Counted from the first letter of the stretch, positions 17,315 to 27,464 are shown. The stretch is DNA of 64,000 nucleotides from Stenotrophomonas sp. MYb238 (GCF_009496535.1 NZ_WIDL01000008.1:89490-153489), one strand, 5' to 3'. A program made the numbers and translations. Notes: generated by a model from the letters alone, not told the origin.

Positions 17315-17653
17315 GAGCGCACCTTGGTGCGCGATGGGGCTTCCCCGGTGAAGCCTCGTGCGGGGGCAAGCCCCGCACCTGCGGAAACCACTGCGCCAAC
17401 GCTCCGTTCAACCACAGGCCGGGACTACGCTCCCGGTGCCGGCATTCAGCGCATCGGGGATAACCCAGGCCCACCTCGTTTCCGGGAGCAGGCTCCACTG
17501 GCGAGGGAACGGAGTCGTCGCAGGTACGGAGCTTGCCCCGTACGCCGCTTTCCCAGCGAGGCCTCGTGCGGGTCAAGCCCCGCACCTGCGCCAGCCGCTT
17601 GCCTCGTAGGGAACGCTCCTGGGTGAAACCCGGCAAGGCGGTAGCCGCACCGC
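17311..17653. repeat. GTAG REP and degenerate GC-rich hairpins
   Basis: A GTAG element with hairpin GCGCACC-TT-GGTGCGC occupies 17311-17335 and overlaps the murU stop. Further along are two related hairpins, GTGCGGGG/CCCCGCAC near 17369-17389 and a shorter copy near 17567-17585, each flanked by CCTCGTGCGG and CACCTGCG. The rest looks like decayed repeat sequence. No gene is supported here; murU and hda converge on it. Confidence 0.75.
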
Positions 17654-18349
17654 TCAGGACGCGTCCAGCACCTTGCGCAGGAACGGCACGGTGATGCGCC
17701 GCTTGGCCGCGAGCGACTCGCGGTCGAGCCGGTCCAGCAGCACGACCAGTCCGCCCAGGTCGCGGCCGGTGCGGGTGAGCAGCCAGTCGATGGCCGCCTC
17801 GTCCAGCGCCAGCCCGCGCCGGATCGCACGCTCGCGCAGCACGGCGCCGCGTCCGTCGTCGTCCAGCGCGTCCAGCACGATGCGCCCGCACTGCGACAGC
17901 CGCGAGCGCAGGTCGGGCAGCACCAGCCCCAGCGCGTCGGGCGCGGCCGTGGCGGTATAGAGCAGGGTCACGCCCGCCGCGCGCGCGCGGTTGTGGAAGT
18001 CGAACAGCGCCACTTCGTCATCGCGCCGGCCGGCGATGGCGTCCAGGCCGTCCAGCGCGACCACGTCGCGCCCTTCCAGCGCCTCCAGCGCATCGCGCAG
18101 GCGCCCTGCCGCGGCCTGCAGCGGCAGGTAGGCCGAACCGCGCCCGGCCTGCTCGGCGGCGGCGCACACGGCCAGCGCCAGGTGCGTCTTGCCGCTGCCG
18201 GCCGGACCGACCAGATAGATCCAGTCGCGGCTGCCGCCGGTGGCGGCGGCGCGCAGCTGCGCCAGCGCCCCGTCCGGGGCGCCGATGAAGCTTTCCAATC
18301 GCTGGTCCGGCGGATAGCGCAGGGCCAGCGGCAACTGCGGCACGCTCAC
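17654..18349 (-). CDS. hda: DnaA regulatory inactivator Hda
   Basis: AAA+ protein of 231 residues related to DnaA domain III. With the DNA-loaded sliding clamp it stimulates hydrolysis of DnaA-bound ATP and so limits re-initiation. The N-terminal clamp-binding motif QLPLAL is at about residues 5-10, Walker A GPAGSGKTHL at about 48-57, Walker B VVALDGLDAI near 98-107, and an Arg-rich sensor region LPDLRSRLSQCGRI near 148-161. The GTG start at 18349 overlaps the stop of the upstream perM gene (GTGA), indicating coupling. The block DUF2066-perM-hda opposite purM is a conserved gammaproteobacterial arrangement. Confidence 0.93.
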   Translation of the reverse strand: MSVPQLPLALRYPPDQRLESFIGAPDGALAQLRAAATGGSRDWIYLVGPAGSGKTHLALAVCAAAEQAGRGSAYLPLQAAAGRLRDALEALEGRDVVALDGLDAIAGRRDDEVALFDFHNRARAAGVTLLYTATAAPDALGLVLPDLRSRLSQCGRIVLDALDDDGRGAVLRERAIRRGLALDEAAIDWLLTRTGRDLGGLVVLLDRLDRESLAAKRRITVPFLRKVLDAS

Positions 18350-19518
18350 TTCGGTTCGACGTCCTTCGGCACGATGCCCAGGCCCGGCGCGGGCTCGCCG
18401 CTGGCGTGCAGCACGATGGTCGGGCCATGGCCGGCATACAGCTCGCTCTGCCGGTAGCGCTCGTGCGCGTAGCGCAGCAGCACGTTGATCACCGCCGCCG
18501 CCGGCAGCGCCAGCAGCATGCCGAGGAAGCCGAACAGCTGGCCGCCGGCCATCACCGCGAAGATCACCGCCACCGGATGCAGGCCGATCTTGTCGCCGAC
18601 GATGCGCGGGGTGAGCACGTAGCTCTCCAGCAGCTGGCCGACGGTGAACACCACGCCGACCAGCGCCAGCAGCTTCAGGTCCACGCCCTGCGCCTGCACC
18701 AGCGCCGCCAGCACCGCCAGCACCACGCCGGTGGTCGCGCCCAGGTAGGGAATGAAGCTGATCAGCCCGGCGATCAGGCCGATCAGCAGGCCGAGGTTGA
18801 GCCCGACCAGCGACAGGCCGACCGCGTAGACCACGCCCAGCGCCAGCATCACCACGATCTGGCCGCGGATGAACGCGCCCAGCACCTCGTCGGATTCGCG
18901 CGCCAGCCGCGACACGGTCTCGATGTGGTTGCGCGGGATCATCGCCGCCACGCGCTCGACCAGCCGGTCCCAGTCGCGCAGGAAGTAATAGGCCAGGATC
19001 GGCAGCAGCGCCAGGTTCACCACCCAGGTCACCATCGCAAAGCCCGAGCGCGACACGTAGCCGAACAGCGTGGTGGCGGCGCCGCCGGCCTGCTGCCAGT
19101 GCGTACGCACCCACTCGAACAGGCGCTCGGGCGCCAGCCAGCTGAGGATCTCCACGCCGGTGCGCTGCTCGATCCACGGCAGCGCCGTGCCCATCAGCCA
19201 TTCCTGCGCCTGCGGCAGCGAGGCGGCAAGGGTGACGATCTGGCGCTGGATCAGCGGCACCAGGATCAGCAGCGCCAGCGCCAGCAGCAGGATCATCATC
19301 GCGAACACCAGGATCACCGCGGTGTTGCGCGAACGCCCGCGCGCCTCCAGCCGGTCCACCAGCGGATCGCCCAGCCAGGCCAGCATCAGCGCGACCACGA
19401 ACGGGGTCAGGATCGGCGCCAGCAGCCACACCACCCACAGGCCGAACGCCGCCAGCACGCCGCGCTGCAGACGGCGCAGGAACAGTGCGACTTCCGTATC
19501 CGCCGCAGCGCCGTTCAT
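18346..19518 (-). CDS. perM: AI-2E family transporter (PerM-like)
   Basis: Inner-membrane protein of 390 residues with about eight transmembrane helices, of the AI-2E/TerC-unrelated PerM family. Members are proposed exporters, some linked to sodium/proton antiport or autoinducer-2. Conserved stretches include LAPILTPFVVALMLAWLGDPLVDRL near the N-terminus and GLISFIPYLGATTGVV with QLLESYVLTPRIVGDKIGLHP in the C-terminal half. The ATG at 19518 overlaps the DUF2066 gene stop (ATGA), and its own stop overlaps hda, so the three genes are one coupled operon. Substrate is unknown. Confidence 0.9.
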   Translation of the reverse strand: MNGAAADTEVALFLRRLQRGVLAAFGLWVVWLLAPILTPFVVALMLAWLGDPLVDRLEARGRSRNTAVILVFAMMILLLALALLILVPLIQRQIVTLAASLPQAQEWLMGTALPWIEQRTGVEILSWLAPERLFEWVRTHWQQAGGAATTLFGYVSRSGFAMVTWVVNLALLPILAYYFLRDWDRLVERVAAMIPRNHIETVSRLARESDEVLGAFIRGQIVVMLALGVVYAVGLSLVGLNLGLLIGLIAGLISFIPYLGATTGVVLAVLAALVQAQGVDLKLLALVGVVFTVGQLLESYVLTPRIVGDKIGLHPVAVIFAVMAGGQLFGFLGMLLALPAAAVINVLLRYAHERYRQSELYAGHGPTIVLHASGEPAPGLGIVPKDVEPK

Positions 19519-20612
19519 CGGACGCGGTACTCGGCCGGGCCGGAGGCCGGCGCGCCTTCGGCGGGCGGCGCAACCGGCTGCAGCGCGGCGTCCGCGCCGA
19601 GCATGCGGTTCAGCCCCTGCAGGCCGCTCATCAGTTCCAGGTCCAGCTCCAGGCGGTCGCTGGAGGCCTGCACCGGCACCATCGAACGCACCACCGCCAC
19701 CGACTGCAGGGTCGCGGCCACGCGCAGGTAGTCGGCGGCGGTCCGCAGGCCGCTGATGCGGATGCGGTAGGTGCCGGCCGCGCCGGCCACCGGCGCCTTG
19801 GCATAACGCTTGACCAGCGCGTCGGCCGCGCCGTCGGCGCCGCCGGCCATCGCGCGGCGGGCATCGCCGTCGCGGGTGGTCCACTTGGCCAGTTCGCGGC
19901 CGTCGTCGACGAACACCCAGTCGGCCAGCCAGCCGCCGCCGCTGGCGCGGTACAGCTTGCCGACCAGTTGCATGGGCGGCGCATAGCGCGCCGAGGCGCG
20001 GGCGATGGCGGCGGTGTCCTGGCGCCAGATCGCACCGACCAGCGCCTGCTCGGCCGCGCCGCCGCCGGGCAGGCCCAGGCGGAAGCCGCGTTCGATGGCG
20101 CGGTCCAGCAGCGGACGCGCGGCGTTGGCCTGCTGCACCCCCACCAGACGCGGGCCGCTGCCGTCGTCGATCGCCATCCAGACCACCGGCTTGGGCCGCG
20201 GCTGCGGCCATATCGGCAGCCCCAGCGCCGCCACCAGCCCATCCACGTCGTCCTGGCGGAAGCGCGCCACCAGCATGGTGCGGAAGCTCGGCGCCCCGGA
20301 CGCGGAGACGCTCTGGTCCTGGCGGTAGTCGTAGCTCTCGACCATGTCCCTGGCGCTGCGCAGCGCCTGCGCCACGCCCGGGCGGGTCATGGCGCTGCGG
20401 TCGCCGGACAGCTTGCCCAGCACCGCGCCCAGCGCGCGCGCCAGGGCGCCGTTGCGGTCGGCGTCGCCCTGGCTGTTGACCGGGACCTCGGCCTCGTAGG
20501 GGTTCTGCGCGCTGGCCACGTCGCCCTCGGTACGCATGCCGGACTGCGCATGCGCCGCCGGGACGGACAGGCAGAACGCCAGAAACAGGGAAAAGGCCAG
20601 GCTGCGACGCAT
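19515..20612 (-). CDS. DUF2066 domain-containing exported protein
   Basis: Protein of 365 residues with a signal peptide (about 1-22, AFCLSVPAAHAQ), placing it in the periplasm or outer membrane. The DUF2066 region follows (about 30-330), including VPVNSQGDADRNGALARALGAVLGKLSGD and RTMLVARFRQDDVDGLVAALGLPIW. Function is unknown in all species. ATG at 20612 is used because it directly precedes the signal peptide; ATG at 20624 has no ribosome site. First gene of the DUF2066-perM-hda operon, divergent from purM with only about 110 bases between. Confidence 0.85.
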   Translation of the reverse strand: MRRSLAFSLFLAFCLSVPAAHAQSGMRTEGDVASAQNPYEAEVPVNSQGDADRNGALARALGAVLGKLSGDRSAMTRPGVAQALRSARDMVESYDYRQDQSVSASGAPSFRTMLVARFRQDDVDGLVAALGLPIWPQPRPKPVVWMAIDDGSGPRLVGVQQANAARPLLDRAIERGFRLGLPGGGAAEQALVGAIWRQDTAAIARASARYAPPMQLVGKLYRASGGGWLADWVFVDDGRELAKWTTRDGDARRAMAGGADGAADALVKRYAKAPVAGAAGTYRIRISGLRTAADYLRVAATLQSVAVVRSMVPVQASSDRLELDLELMSGLQGLNRMLGADAALQPVAPPAEGAPASGPAEYRVR

Positions 20613-20685
20613 TGAGGGTTCCATTGCTCGACGGTTCCGGTGGGAATTGTTGCCCGAATGCGGCCTTGGCGCCAACGTGGCCTGT

Positions 20686-20691
20686 TAAAAT
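20686..20691 (+). promoter_or_regulatory. Probable -10 box of purM
   Basis: TAAAAT lies about 30 bases before the chosen purM start, giving a transcription start near 20698 and a very short leader. The -35 element is poorly conserved. No PurR-type palindrome was recognised. Confidence 0.5.
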
Positions 20692-20721
20692 CGCCCGTTC
20701 CCCCCGCCAGTGCAGCCGCCC

Positions 20722-21780
20722 GTGACCAGTTCCCCGACTTCCGCCAACTCTCCCCTGACCTACCGTGACGCCGGCGTGGACATCGACGCGGGCAACGAAC
20801 TGGTCGAACGCATCAAGCCGCTGGTCAAGCGCAGCTTCCGCCCCGAGGTGATGGGCGGCCTGGGCGGCTTCGGCGCGCTGTTCGACCTGTCGGGCAAGTA
20901 CCGCGAGCCGGTGCTGGTGTCGGGCACGGACGGCGTCGGCACCAAGCTCAAGCTGGCCCAGCAGCTCGGCCGCCACGACACCATCGGCATCGACCTGGTC
21001 GCCATGTGCGTGAACGACGTGCTGGTGCAGGGCGCCGAGCCGCTGTTCTTCCTGGATTACTTCGCCACCGGCAAGCTGGACATCGACACCGCCGCGGCGG
21101 TGGTCGGCGGCATCGCCAACGGCTGCACCGAGGCCGGCTGCGCGCTGATCGGCGGCGAGACCGCCGAGATGCCCGACATGTACGCGCCCGGCGAGTACGA
21201 CCTGGCCGGCTTCACCGTGGCGGCGGTGGAGAAGAGCGAACTGAAGGACGGCGCGGCCGTGCGGCAGGGCGACGTGCTGATCGGCATCGCCTCCTCCGGC
21301 CCGCATTCCAACGGCTACTCGCTGGTGCGCCGCATCTACGACCGCGCCGGCCAGCCGGCCGAGCTAGTGCTGGAAGACGGCGTGAAGCTGGTGGACGCGC
21401 TGATGGCGCCGACCCGCCTGTACGTCAAGCCGATCCTGTCGCTGCTCAAGCAGCACGGCGCCGCCATCCACGGCATGGCCCACGTCACCGGCGGCGGCCT
21501 GACCGAGAACATCATCCGCGTCGTGCCCGACGGCCTGGGGCTGGACATCGACGCCGGCAGCTGGACGCTGCCGCCGGTGTTCCAGTGGCTGCAGCGCGAG
21601 GGCAACGTCGCCGACAGCGAGATGTGGCGCACCTTCAACTGCGGCATCGGCTTCGTGCTGCTGGTGCCGGCCGACCAGGCCGCCGCCATCGGCGCCTCGC
21701 TGGACGCGCTGCAGCTGGCGCACTGGCGGATCGGCGAAGTGGTCGCCGCCAGCGGCGCCGAGCGCGTGCGCATCGGCTGA
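20722..21780 (+). CDS. purM: Phosphoribosylformylglycinamidine cyclo-ligase PurM
   Basis: Cytoplasmic enzyme of about 352 residues making aminoimidazole ribonucleotide, the fifth step of purine synthesis. Family signatures are visible: [17 protein letters not shown] near the start, [50 protein letters not shown] and [17 protein letters not shown] at 20722 is preferred (protein beginning [10 protein letters not shown]); GTG at 20710 would add four residues, and neither has a clear ribosome site. It heads a plus-strand run with a small membrane protein, yjdF, purN and two DUF3108 genes. purM and purN are separated by two unrelated genes here. Confidence 0.95.
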   Translation: MTSSPTSANSPLTYRDAGVDIDAGNELVERIKPLVKRSFRPEVMGGLGGFGALFDLSGKYREPVLVSGTDGVGTKLKLAQQLGRHDTIGIDLVAMCVNDVLVQGAEPLFFLDYFATGKLDIDTAAAVVGGIANGCTEAGCALIGGETAEMPDMYAPGEYDLAGFTVAAVEKSELKDGAAVRQGDVLIGIASSGPHSNGYSLVRRIYDRAGQPAELVLEDGVKLVDALMAPTRLYVKPILSLLKQHGAAIHGMAHVTGGGLTENIIRVVPDGLGLDIDAGSWTLPPVFQWLQREGNVADSEMWRTFNCGIGFVLLVPADQAAAIGASLDALQLAHWRIGEVVAASGAERVRIG

Positions 21781-21806
21781 CCCCGTCCGGCCGCAAGGTG
21801 CCACTC

Positions 21807-22250
21807 ATGGATGCGCCGAACGCCCCCGTTCCGCCCCCCGCGCTGGGCGAGGACGACGCCAGCCAGCTGCGTCTCCTGTCGATCTTCCACTACGTGGTGG
21901 CGGCGATCACCGGGCTGTTCTCGTTGTTCCCCGTGCTGCACCTGGTGATGGGGCTGGCCATGGTCAGCGGCAAACTGCCGATGGACCCGGGCGCCTCGGG
22001 GACGGAAGCTTTCGGCCCGCAGCTGTTCGGCTGGTTCTTCGTCGCCTTCGCCAGCGTATTCATCGCCTGCGGCCTGATCCTGGCCGGCTTCATGGCCTAT
22101 GCCGGCCGCTGCCTGGCGCAGCGCCGGCGCCACCTGCTGTGCCTGGTGGTGGCCGCCATCTCCTGCATGATGATGCCCGTCGGCACGGTGCTCGGCGTGT
22201 TCACCCTGATCGTGCTGGTGCGGCCTTCGGTCAAGGCGGCCTTCGCTTGA
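21807..22250 (+). CDS. Four-helix membrane protein of unknown function
   Basis: Inner-membrane protein of 147 residues with four hydrophobic stretches (about 25-52, 72-96, 104-128 and a short C-terminal one) and a Pro-rich N-terminal tail. It resembles the small conserved proteins found in many Xanthomonadaceae, but I recognise no named family. CAAGGTG lies about nine bases before the ATG. It is 26 bases downstream of purM and 43 before yjdF, so it is probably cotranscribed. No function is proposed. Confidence 0.75.
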   Translation: MDAPNAPVPPPALGEDDASQLRLLSIFHYVVAAITGLFSLFPVLHLVMGLAMVSGKLPMDPGASGTEAFGPQLFGWFFVAFASVFIACGLILAGFMAYAGRCLAQRRRHLLCLVVAAISCMMMPVGTVLGVFTLIVLVRPSVKAAFA

Positions 22251-22293
22251 ACGGCGCATCACCGCCCTTGTTCCCGTGCCCGGGCCGCGCCGC

Positions 22294-22902
22294 ATGAGCC
22301 CCGCCAAGAAGGCCGCGTTCGCCGGCGTGCTGGCCGTGTTCCTGCTCACCTGGATCAAGCCGCTGTGGCCGCTGGAACAGGCGCTGCACAGTTCGCTGAC
22401 CGTGGCCGGGCTGGCGGCGCTGTGGTGGGTGGACCGGCGCTGGCCGCTGGGCGGCGGCGCCTTCGCCGCGGTCTGCGGCTTCATCGCCCTGCACTGCATC
22501 GGCGCGCGCTGGCTGTATTCCAACGTGCCGTACGACGCATGGCTGCAGGCCCTGACCGGCTGGTCGCCGGGCGCGGCCTTCGGCTGGCAGCGCAACCATT
22601 TCGACCGGTTGATCCATCTCCTCTATGGCCTCTGCTTCACGCCCGCGCTGGCGCAGCTGGCGCGCCATGCCTGGCCGGCGCTGCGCGGCGGGCAGGCGTT
22701 CGTGCTGGCGGCGATGGCGGTCATGTGTTCCAGCCTGGTCTACGAGTGGCTGGAATGGGGCATCGCCCTGGCGCTGTCGCCGGAAGCGGCCGAGGCCTAC
22801 AACGGCCAGCAGGGCGATGTCTGGGACGCGCACGCCGACATGCTGCTGGCCACCGTCGGCAGCCTGCTGGCATGGCCGCTGGCCAGGCGGGTGCCGCGAT
22901 GA
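22294..22902 (+). CDS. DUF2238 (YjdF) family membrane protein
   Basis: Inner-membrane protein of 202 residues with five or six hydrophobic segments. DUF2238/YjdF features are present: FGWQRNHFDRLIHLLYG near residue 95, SSLVYEWLEWG near 150 and NGQQGDVWDAHADMLLATVG near 170-189. Function is unknown. ATG at 22294 was chosen over GTG at 22276. The stop overlaps the ATG of purN (ATGA at 22899-22902). Confidence 0.85.
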   Translation: MSPAKKAAFAGVLAVFLLTWIKPLWPLEQALHSSLTVAGLAALWWVDRRWPLGGGAFAAVCGFIALHCIGARWLYSNVPYDAWLQALTGWSPGAAFGWQRNHFDRLIHLLYGLCFTPALAQLARHAWPALRGGQAFVLAAMAVMCSSLVYEWLEWGIALALSPEAAEAYNGQQGDVWDAHADMLLATVGSLLAWPLARRVPR

Positions 22903-23558
22903 ACGCGCCGGCGCGCATCGCCGTGCTCGCCTCCGGGCGCGGCAGCAACCTGCAATGCCTGCTGGACGGCGTCGCCGCCGGGCAGCTGCACGCGCGCATC
23001 GTCGGCGTGTTCTCCGACAAGCCCGGCGCCGCGGCGCTGGACAAGGTCGCCCCGGCGCAGCGCTGGGCGCGCCCGCCCAGGGACTTCGACAACCGCGAGG
23101 CCTTCGACGCCGCGCTCGGCGATGCGGTGGCCGCCTGCGCGCCGGACTGGATCGTCTGCGCCGGCTACATGCGCATCCTCGGCACCGGCTTCGTGCAGCG
23201 CTTCGCCGGCCGCCTGGTCAACATCCACCCGTCGCTGCTGCCGCTGCACAAGGGCCTGCACACCCATGCCCGCGCCCTCGAGGCCGGCGACGCGGAGCAC
23301 GGCGCAAGCGTGCATTTCGTCGTGCCGGAACTGGACGCCGGCGCGGTGATCGCCCAGGCGCGGGTCCCGGTCCTGCCCGGCGACGACGCCGAGGCGCTGG
23401 CCGCGCGGGTGCTGGCGGTCGAACACCCGCTGCTGCTGGCGGCCGTGCGCCTGCTGGTCGAAGGACGCGTAACTGAACAGGATGGCAGGGTCCTGCTCGA
23501 TGGTCAGTCCCTGTTTAGTCCGCTGCGCCTAGATTCCGCCGGAACGCTGACAGCCTGA
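22899..23558 (+). CDS. purN: Phosphoribosylglycinamide formyltransferase PurN
   Basis: Cytoplasmic enzyme of 219 residues that transfers the formyl group of 10-formyl-tetrahydrofolate to GAR in purine synthesis. Signatures: VLASGRGSNLQCLLDG (substrate phosphate loop, about 9-24), VCAGYMRILG, the catalytic Asn-His of LVNIHPSLLPLHKGLHTHAR near 105-124, and GASVHFVVPELDAGAVIAQ with the conserved Asp. Coupled to yjdF by ATGA overlap. The loop after HPSLLP reads LHKG rather than the FPG/FKG of E. coli relatives, a modest variation. Confidence 0.95.
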   Translation: MNAPARIAVLASGRGSNLQCLLDGVAAGQLHARIVGVFSDKPGAAALDKVAPAQRWARPPRDFDNREAFDAALGDAVAACAPDWIVCAGYMRILGTGFVQRFAGRLVNIHPSLLPLHKGLHTHARALEAGDAEHGASVHFVVPELDAGAVIAQARVPVLPGDDAEALAARVLAVEHPLLLAAVRLLVEGRVTEQDGRVLLDGQSLFSPLRLDSAGTLTA

Positions 23559-23621
23559 TCCGCACATGCCGCTGATGCGCAGGCTGGCATGATCCCCATT
23601 CCACCCCGCCCCGACCCGAGC

Positions 23622-24392
23622 ATGACGACCGCCCTACTCAAACCGCTGCTGCTGGCGAGCCTGCTGACCGCGCTGCCGGTCGTGGCCCAGGAAGCCCCGC
23701 AGGCCGGCGCCATGGCGCTGCCGCAGGCCGAATGGGACCCGCCGGCGCTGGAGCCGTTCGTCGCCACCTACCAGGCCTTCTACAAGGGCAGGGAAGCCGG
23801 CGATGCGACCATGCGCGTGGTCCACAACGAAGGCAGCCGCTGGCGCGTGGACATGGCCGTGCGCGGCCGCCGCGGGTTCGCCGGCGTGCTCGGCCTGAAC
23901 CTGGAGCAGAGCACGGTCTTCGACAACGAGGGCGCGGTATACGTGCCGCTGAGCCAGAGCACGGTGAAGAAGGCGCTGTTCCTCGGCAAGAAGGTCACCG
24001 GCACCTACAACTGGCAGGACGGCACCGCGCAGTGGCAGGGCGACCTGAAGAAGGAACGCCAGCGCCCGATCCCGCTGCAGCATGGCGACCAGAGCGCGCT
24101 GCTGCTCAACCTGTCGCTGATGCGCGACGCCCGCCCCGGCCAGCCGCTGCGCTACCGCTACGTGGACGTGGGCCGGGTGCGCCAGTACGAATACCAGGCC
24201 GCCGCCGGCACCGAGACCGTGCAGGTCGGCGACCTCAGCTACGACGCGCTGCGCGTCTACCGCACCAATGGCGGCAACGACGAAACCATCCTGTGGATCG
24301 CCAACGGCGTGCCGACCCCGGTGCGCATCCTGCAACGGGAAGACGGCGAGGATGCCATCGACCTGCGCCTGACCGAGTACCAAGGAGCCTGA
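23622..24392 (+). CDS. DUF3108 domain-containing exported protein
   Basis: Protein of 256 residues with an N-terminal signal peptide (about 1-22, LASLLTALPVVAQ) and a DUF3108 domain over most of the mature chain. Typical blocks are FVATYQAFYKGREAGDATMRV, a beta-rich core, GTYNWQDGTAQWQGD and PTPVRILQREDG. It lies two bases from a second, shorter DUF3108 gene with similar organisation, so the pair arose by duplication. DUF3108 proteins are predicted periplasmic beta-barrel-like folds of unknown role. ATG at 23622 was chosen because the signal peptide begins there. Confidence 0.85.
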   Translation: MTTALLKPLLLASLLTALPVVAQEAPQAGAMALPQAEWDPPALEPFVATYQAFYKGREAGDATMRVVHNEGSRWRVDMAVRGRRGFAGVLGLNLEQSTVFDNEGAVYVPLSQSTVKKALFLGKKVTGTYNWQDGTAQWQGDLKKERQRPIPLQHGDQSALLLNLSLMRDARPGQPLRYRYVDVGRVRQYEYQAAAGTETVQVGDLSYDALRVYRTNGGNDETILWIANGVPTPVRILQREDGEDAIDLRLTEYQGA

Positions 24393-24394
24393 GC

Positions 24395-25078
24395 ATGAAA
24401 CCCTTCCTGCGTCCCCTTCCGCTGGCCGTCGCCGCCCTGGCCGCGCTGGCCAGCGTGCCCGCGTTCGCGGTGCAGCCCTTCACCGCCAACTACCAGGCCA
24501 GCTACATGGGCCTGCAGGCCAACGGCATGATGACCCTGGCCGCGGACAGCGGCGGCAAGTGGCGCTACACGCTGCAGGTGAAGAACCAGCTGGCCGAACT
24601 CAGCCAGAGCACTCTGTTCGACGAGCAGAACGGCCGCCTGCGCCCGCTGAGCAGCCACGATGCCTCGGTGATCCCGTTCAAGCGCCGCACGGTCGAGGCG
24701 CGCTACGACTGGGGCAGCAACCAGGCCACTTGGAGCGGCGATGTGAAACCCGACCGGCGCGGACCCGTGCAGCTGCAGAACGGCGACATGGACGGCCTGC
24801 TGATCAACCTGGCCATCGCCCGCGACGTCGCCGCCGGCAAGCCGCTCAACTACCGCATGGTGGATGGCGGCCGGGTCAAGACGCTGTCCTACCGCGTCGT
24901 CGGCAAGGAAAACATGACCGTCGACGGCAAGGCCGTGGAAGCGACCAAGGTCTCGCGCGTGGATGGCGACAAGGAGCAGATCGCCTGGATCGCGCCGGGC
25001 CTGCCGGTGCCGGTGCGCCTGCTGCAGCGCGAAGGCGGCAAGGACGCGCTGGACCTGACGATCAAGTCGCTGCGCTGA
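24395..25078 (+). CDS. DUF3108 domain-containing exported protein (paralogue)
   Basis: Protein of 227 residues with signal peptide (about 1-24, ending PAFA) and a DUF3108 domain (FTANYQASYMGLQANGMMTL, ARYDWGSNQATWSGD, LPVPVRLLQREGGKDALDL). It shares the block order of the upstream gene. AAGGAG lies just before the ATG, overlapping the end of the upstream gene. Function unknown. The run ends with a REP pair and a bidirectional terminator. Confidence 0.86.
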   Translation: MKPFLRPLPLAVAALAALASVPAFAVQPFTANYQASYMGLQANGMMTLAADSGGKWRYTLQVKNQLAELSQSTLFDEQNGRLRPLSSHDASVIPFKRRTVEARYDWGSNQATWSGDVKPDRRGPVQLQNGDMDGLLINLAIARDVAAGKPLNYRMVDGGRVKTLSYRVVGKENMTVDGKAVEATKVSRVDGDKEQIAWIAPGLPVPVRLLQREGGKDALDLTIKSLR

Positions 25079-25091
25079 GCCGCGGCCCCCC

Positions 25092-25158
25092 GTAGGAGCG
25101 ACTTCAGTCGCGAGGGGCTTCACCGGGAAAGCTTCATCGCGACTGAAGTCGCTCCTAC
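25092..25158. repeat. Inverted pair of GTAG REP elements
   Basis: Two REP copies face each other: GTAGGAGCGACTTCAGTCGC from 25092 and its exact reverse complement ending at 25158, with perfect 22-base arms and a 23-base spacer. Each arm also folds alone (GCGACT-TC-AGTCGC). Such paired REPs (REPINs) are the mobile unit in RAYT systems. Located after the DUF3108 genes, before the shared terminator. Confidence 0.9.
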
Positions 25159-25185
25159 AAAAACAAAAGAGCGGCAGCGCACAAA

Positions 25186-25215
25186 CGAAAAGGCCGCCTG
25201 AAGGCGGCCTTTTCG
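25186..25215. terminator. Bidirectional intrinsic terminator
   Basis: A perfect 13-bp stem, CGAAAAGGCCGCC and GGCGGCCTTTTCG, with loop TGAA. Runs of four A and four T at the base give a U tract in either direction. It separates the converging DUF3108 genes and sucD. Confidence 0.93.
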
Positions 25216-25234
25216 TTGCGCGTCGCGGCAGGTC

Positions 25235-26110
25235 TTACTTGACCAGCTTGGCGATGGCCGCGCCCAGGTCGCCCGGCGAACGCACGGTGACGACGCCAGC
25301 GGCTTCCATCGCGGCGAACTTGCCTTCGGCGGTGCCCTTGCCGCCCGAGGCGATCGCACCGGCGTGGCCCATGCGCTTGCCGGCCGGAGCCGAGGCGCCG
25401 GCGATGAAGCCGACGACCGGCTTCTTCACGTGGGCCTTGATGTACTCCGCACCGGCTTCCTCGGCGTCGCCGCCGATCTCGCCGACCATGATGATGCCTT
25501 CGGTCTGCGGGTCTTCGTTGAACAGCTTCAGGCAGTCGACGAAGTTCAGGCCGTTGATCGGGTCGCCACCGATGCCGATGCAGGTGGACTGGCCCAGGCC
25601 GACTTCGGTGGTCTGCTTCACGGCTTCATAGGTCAGCGTGCCCGAACGCGACACGATGCCGATCTTGCCCGGCTTGTGGATGTGGCCCGGCATGATGCCG
25701 ATCTTGCACTCGCCCGGGGTGATCACGCCGGGGCAGTTCGGCCCGATCAGCACGGTGTCCGGGTGCGAGCTCTTCAGCACGTTGTCCACGCGCAGCATGT
25801 CCAGCACCGGGATGCCCTCGGTGATGCAGACGATGACCTTGATGCCGGCAGCGGCCGCTTCCAGGATCGCGTCGGCCGCGAACGGCGGCGGCACGTAGAT
25901 CACCGACGCGTCGGCGCCGGTGCTGGCCACGGCATCGGCCACGGTGTTGAACACCGGCAGGTCGATATGGGTGGTGCCGCCCTTGCCCGGGGTGACGCCG
26001 CCGACGACCTGGGTGCCGTACTCGATCATCTGGGTGGCGTGGAAGGTGCCCTGCTGGCCGGTGAAGCCCTGCACGATCACCTTGGTGTTCTTGTTGATCA
26101 AAACGGACAT
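25235..26110 (-). CDS. sucD: Succinyl-CoA ligase alpha subunit SucD
   Basis: Cytoplasmic TCA-cycle subunit of 291 residues; with SucC it interconverts succinyl-CoA and succinate with ADP/GDP phosphorylation. The CoA-binding Rossmann region begins [20 protein letters not shown], and [20 protein letters not shown] is in the middle. The phospho-His lies in KRMGHAGAI near residue 249. Length and sequence are typical. It follows sucC by 181 bases, more than usual, and two strong hairpins lie in the gap. Confidence 0.97.
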   Translation of the reverse strand: MSVLINKNTKVIVQGFTGQQGTFHATQMIEYGTQVVGGVTPGKGGTTHIDLPVFNTVADAVASTGADASVIYVPPPFAADAILEAAAAGIKVIVCITEGIPVLDMLRVDNVLKSSHPDTVLIGPNCPGVITPGECKIGIMPGHIHKPGKIGIVSRSGTLTYEAVKQTTEVGLGQSTCIGIGGDPINGLNFVDCLKLFNEDPQTEGIIMVGEIGGDAEEAGAEYIKAHVKKPVVGFIAGASAPAGKRMGHAGAIASGGKGTAEGKFAAMEAAGVVTVRSPGDLGAAIAKLVK

Positions 26111-26208
26111 TCGTTTGAGTCCTCTGAATCTCTTGCTGTTTATCGGCTTCGGAACCACGTGATGTTCCGCCATGCGAAACATCGCTCAGGCATGCCTCCC
26201 TATCCCCC

Positions 26209-26253
26209 GCATCGCCGCTTCGCGGCGATGCCGCCCCCTTGACTCAAGGGGGC
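26209..26253. other. Two adjacent hairpins between sucC and sucD
   Basis: A 10-bp stem GCATCGCCGC/GCGGCGATGC with loop TTC (26209-26231) and a second near-perfect stem GCCCCCTTGA/TCAAGGGGGC (26233-26253). Neither has a T run, so they look like repeat-derived or mRNA-stabilising structures rather than terminators. They could alter the SucC:SucD ratio. Confidence 0.7.
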
Positions 26254-26291
26254 TGGAGAAGCGCAGCCCGGTGCCCCGAAACAGGGAATGA

Positions 26292-27464
<1,173 letters not shown>

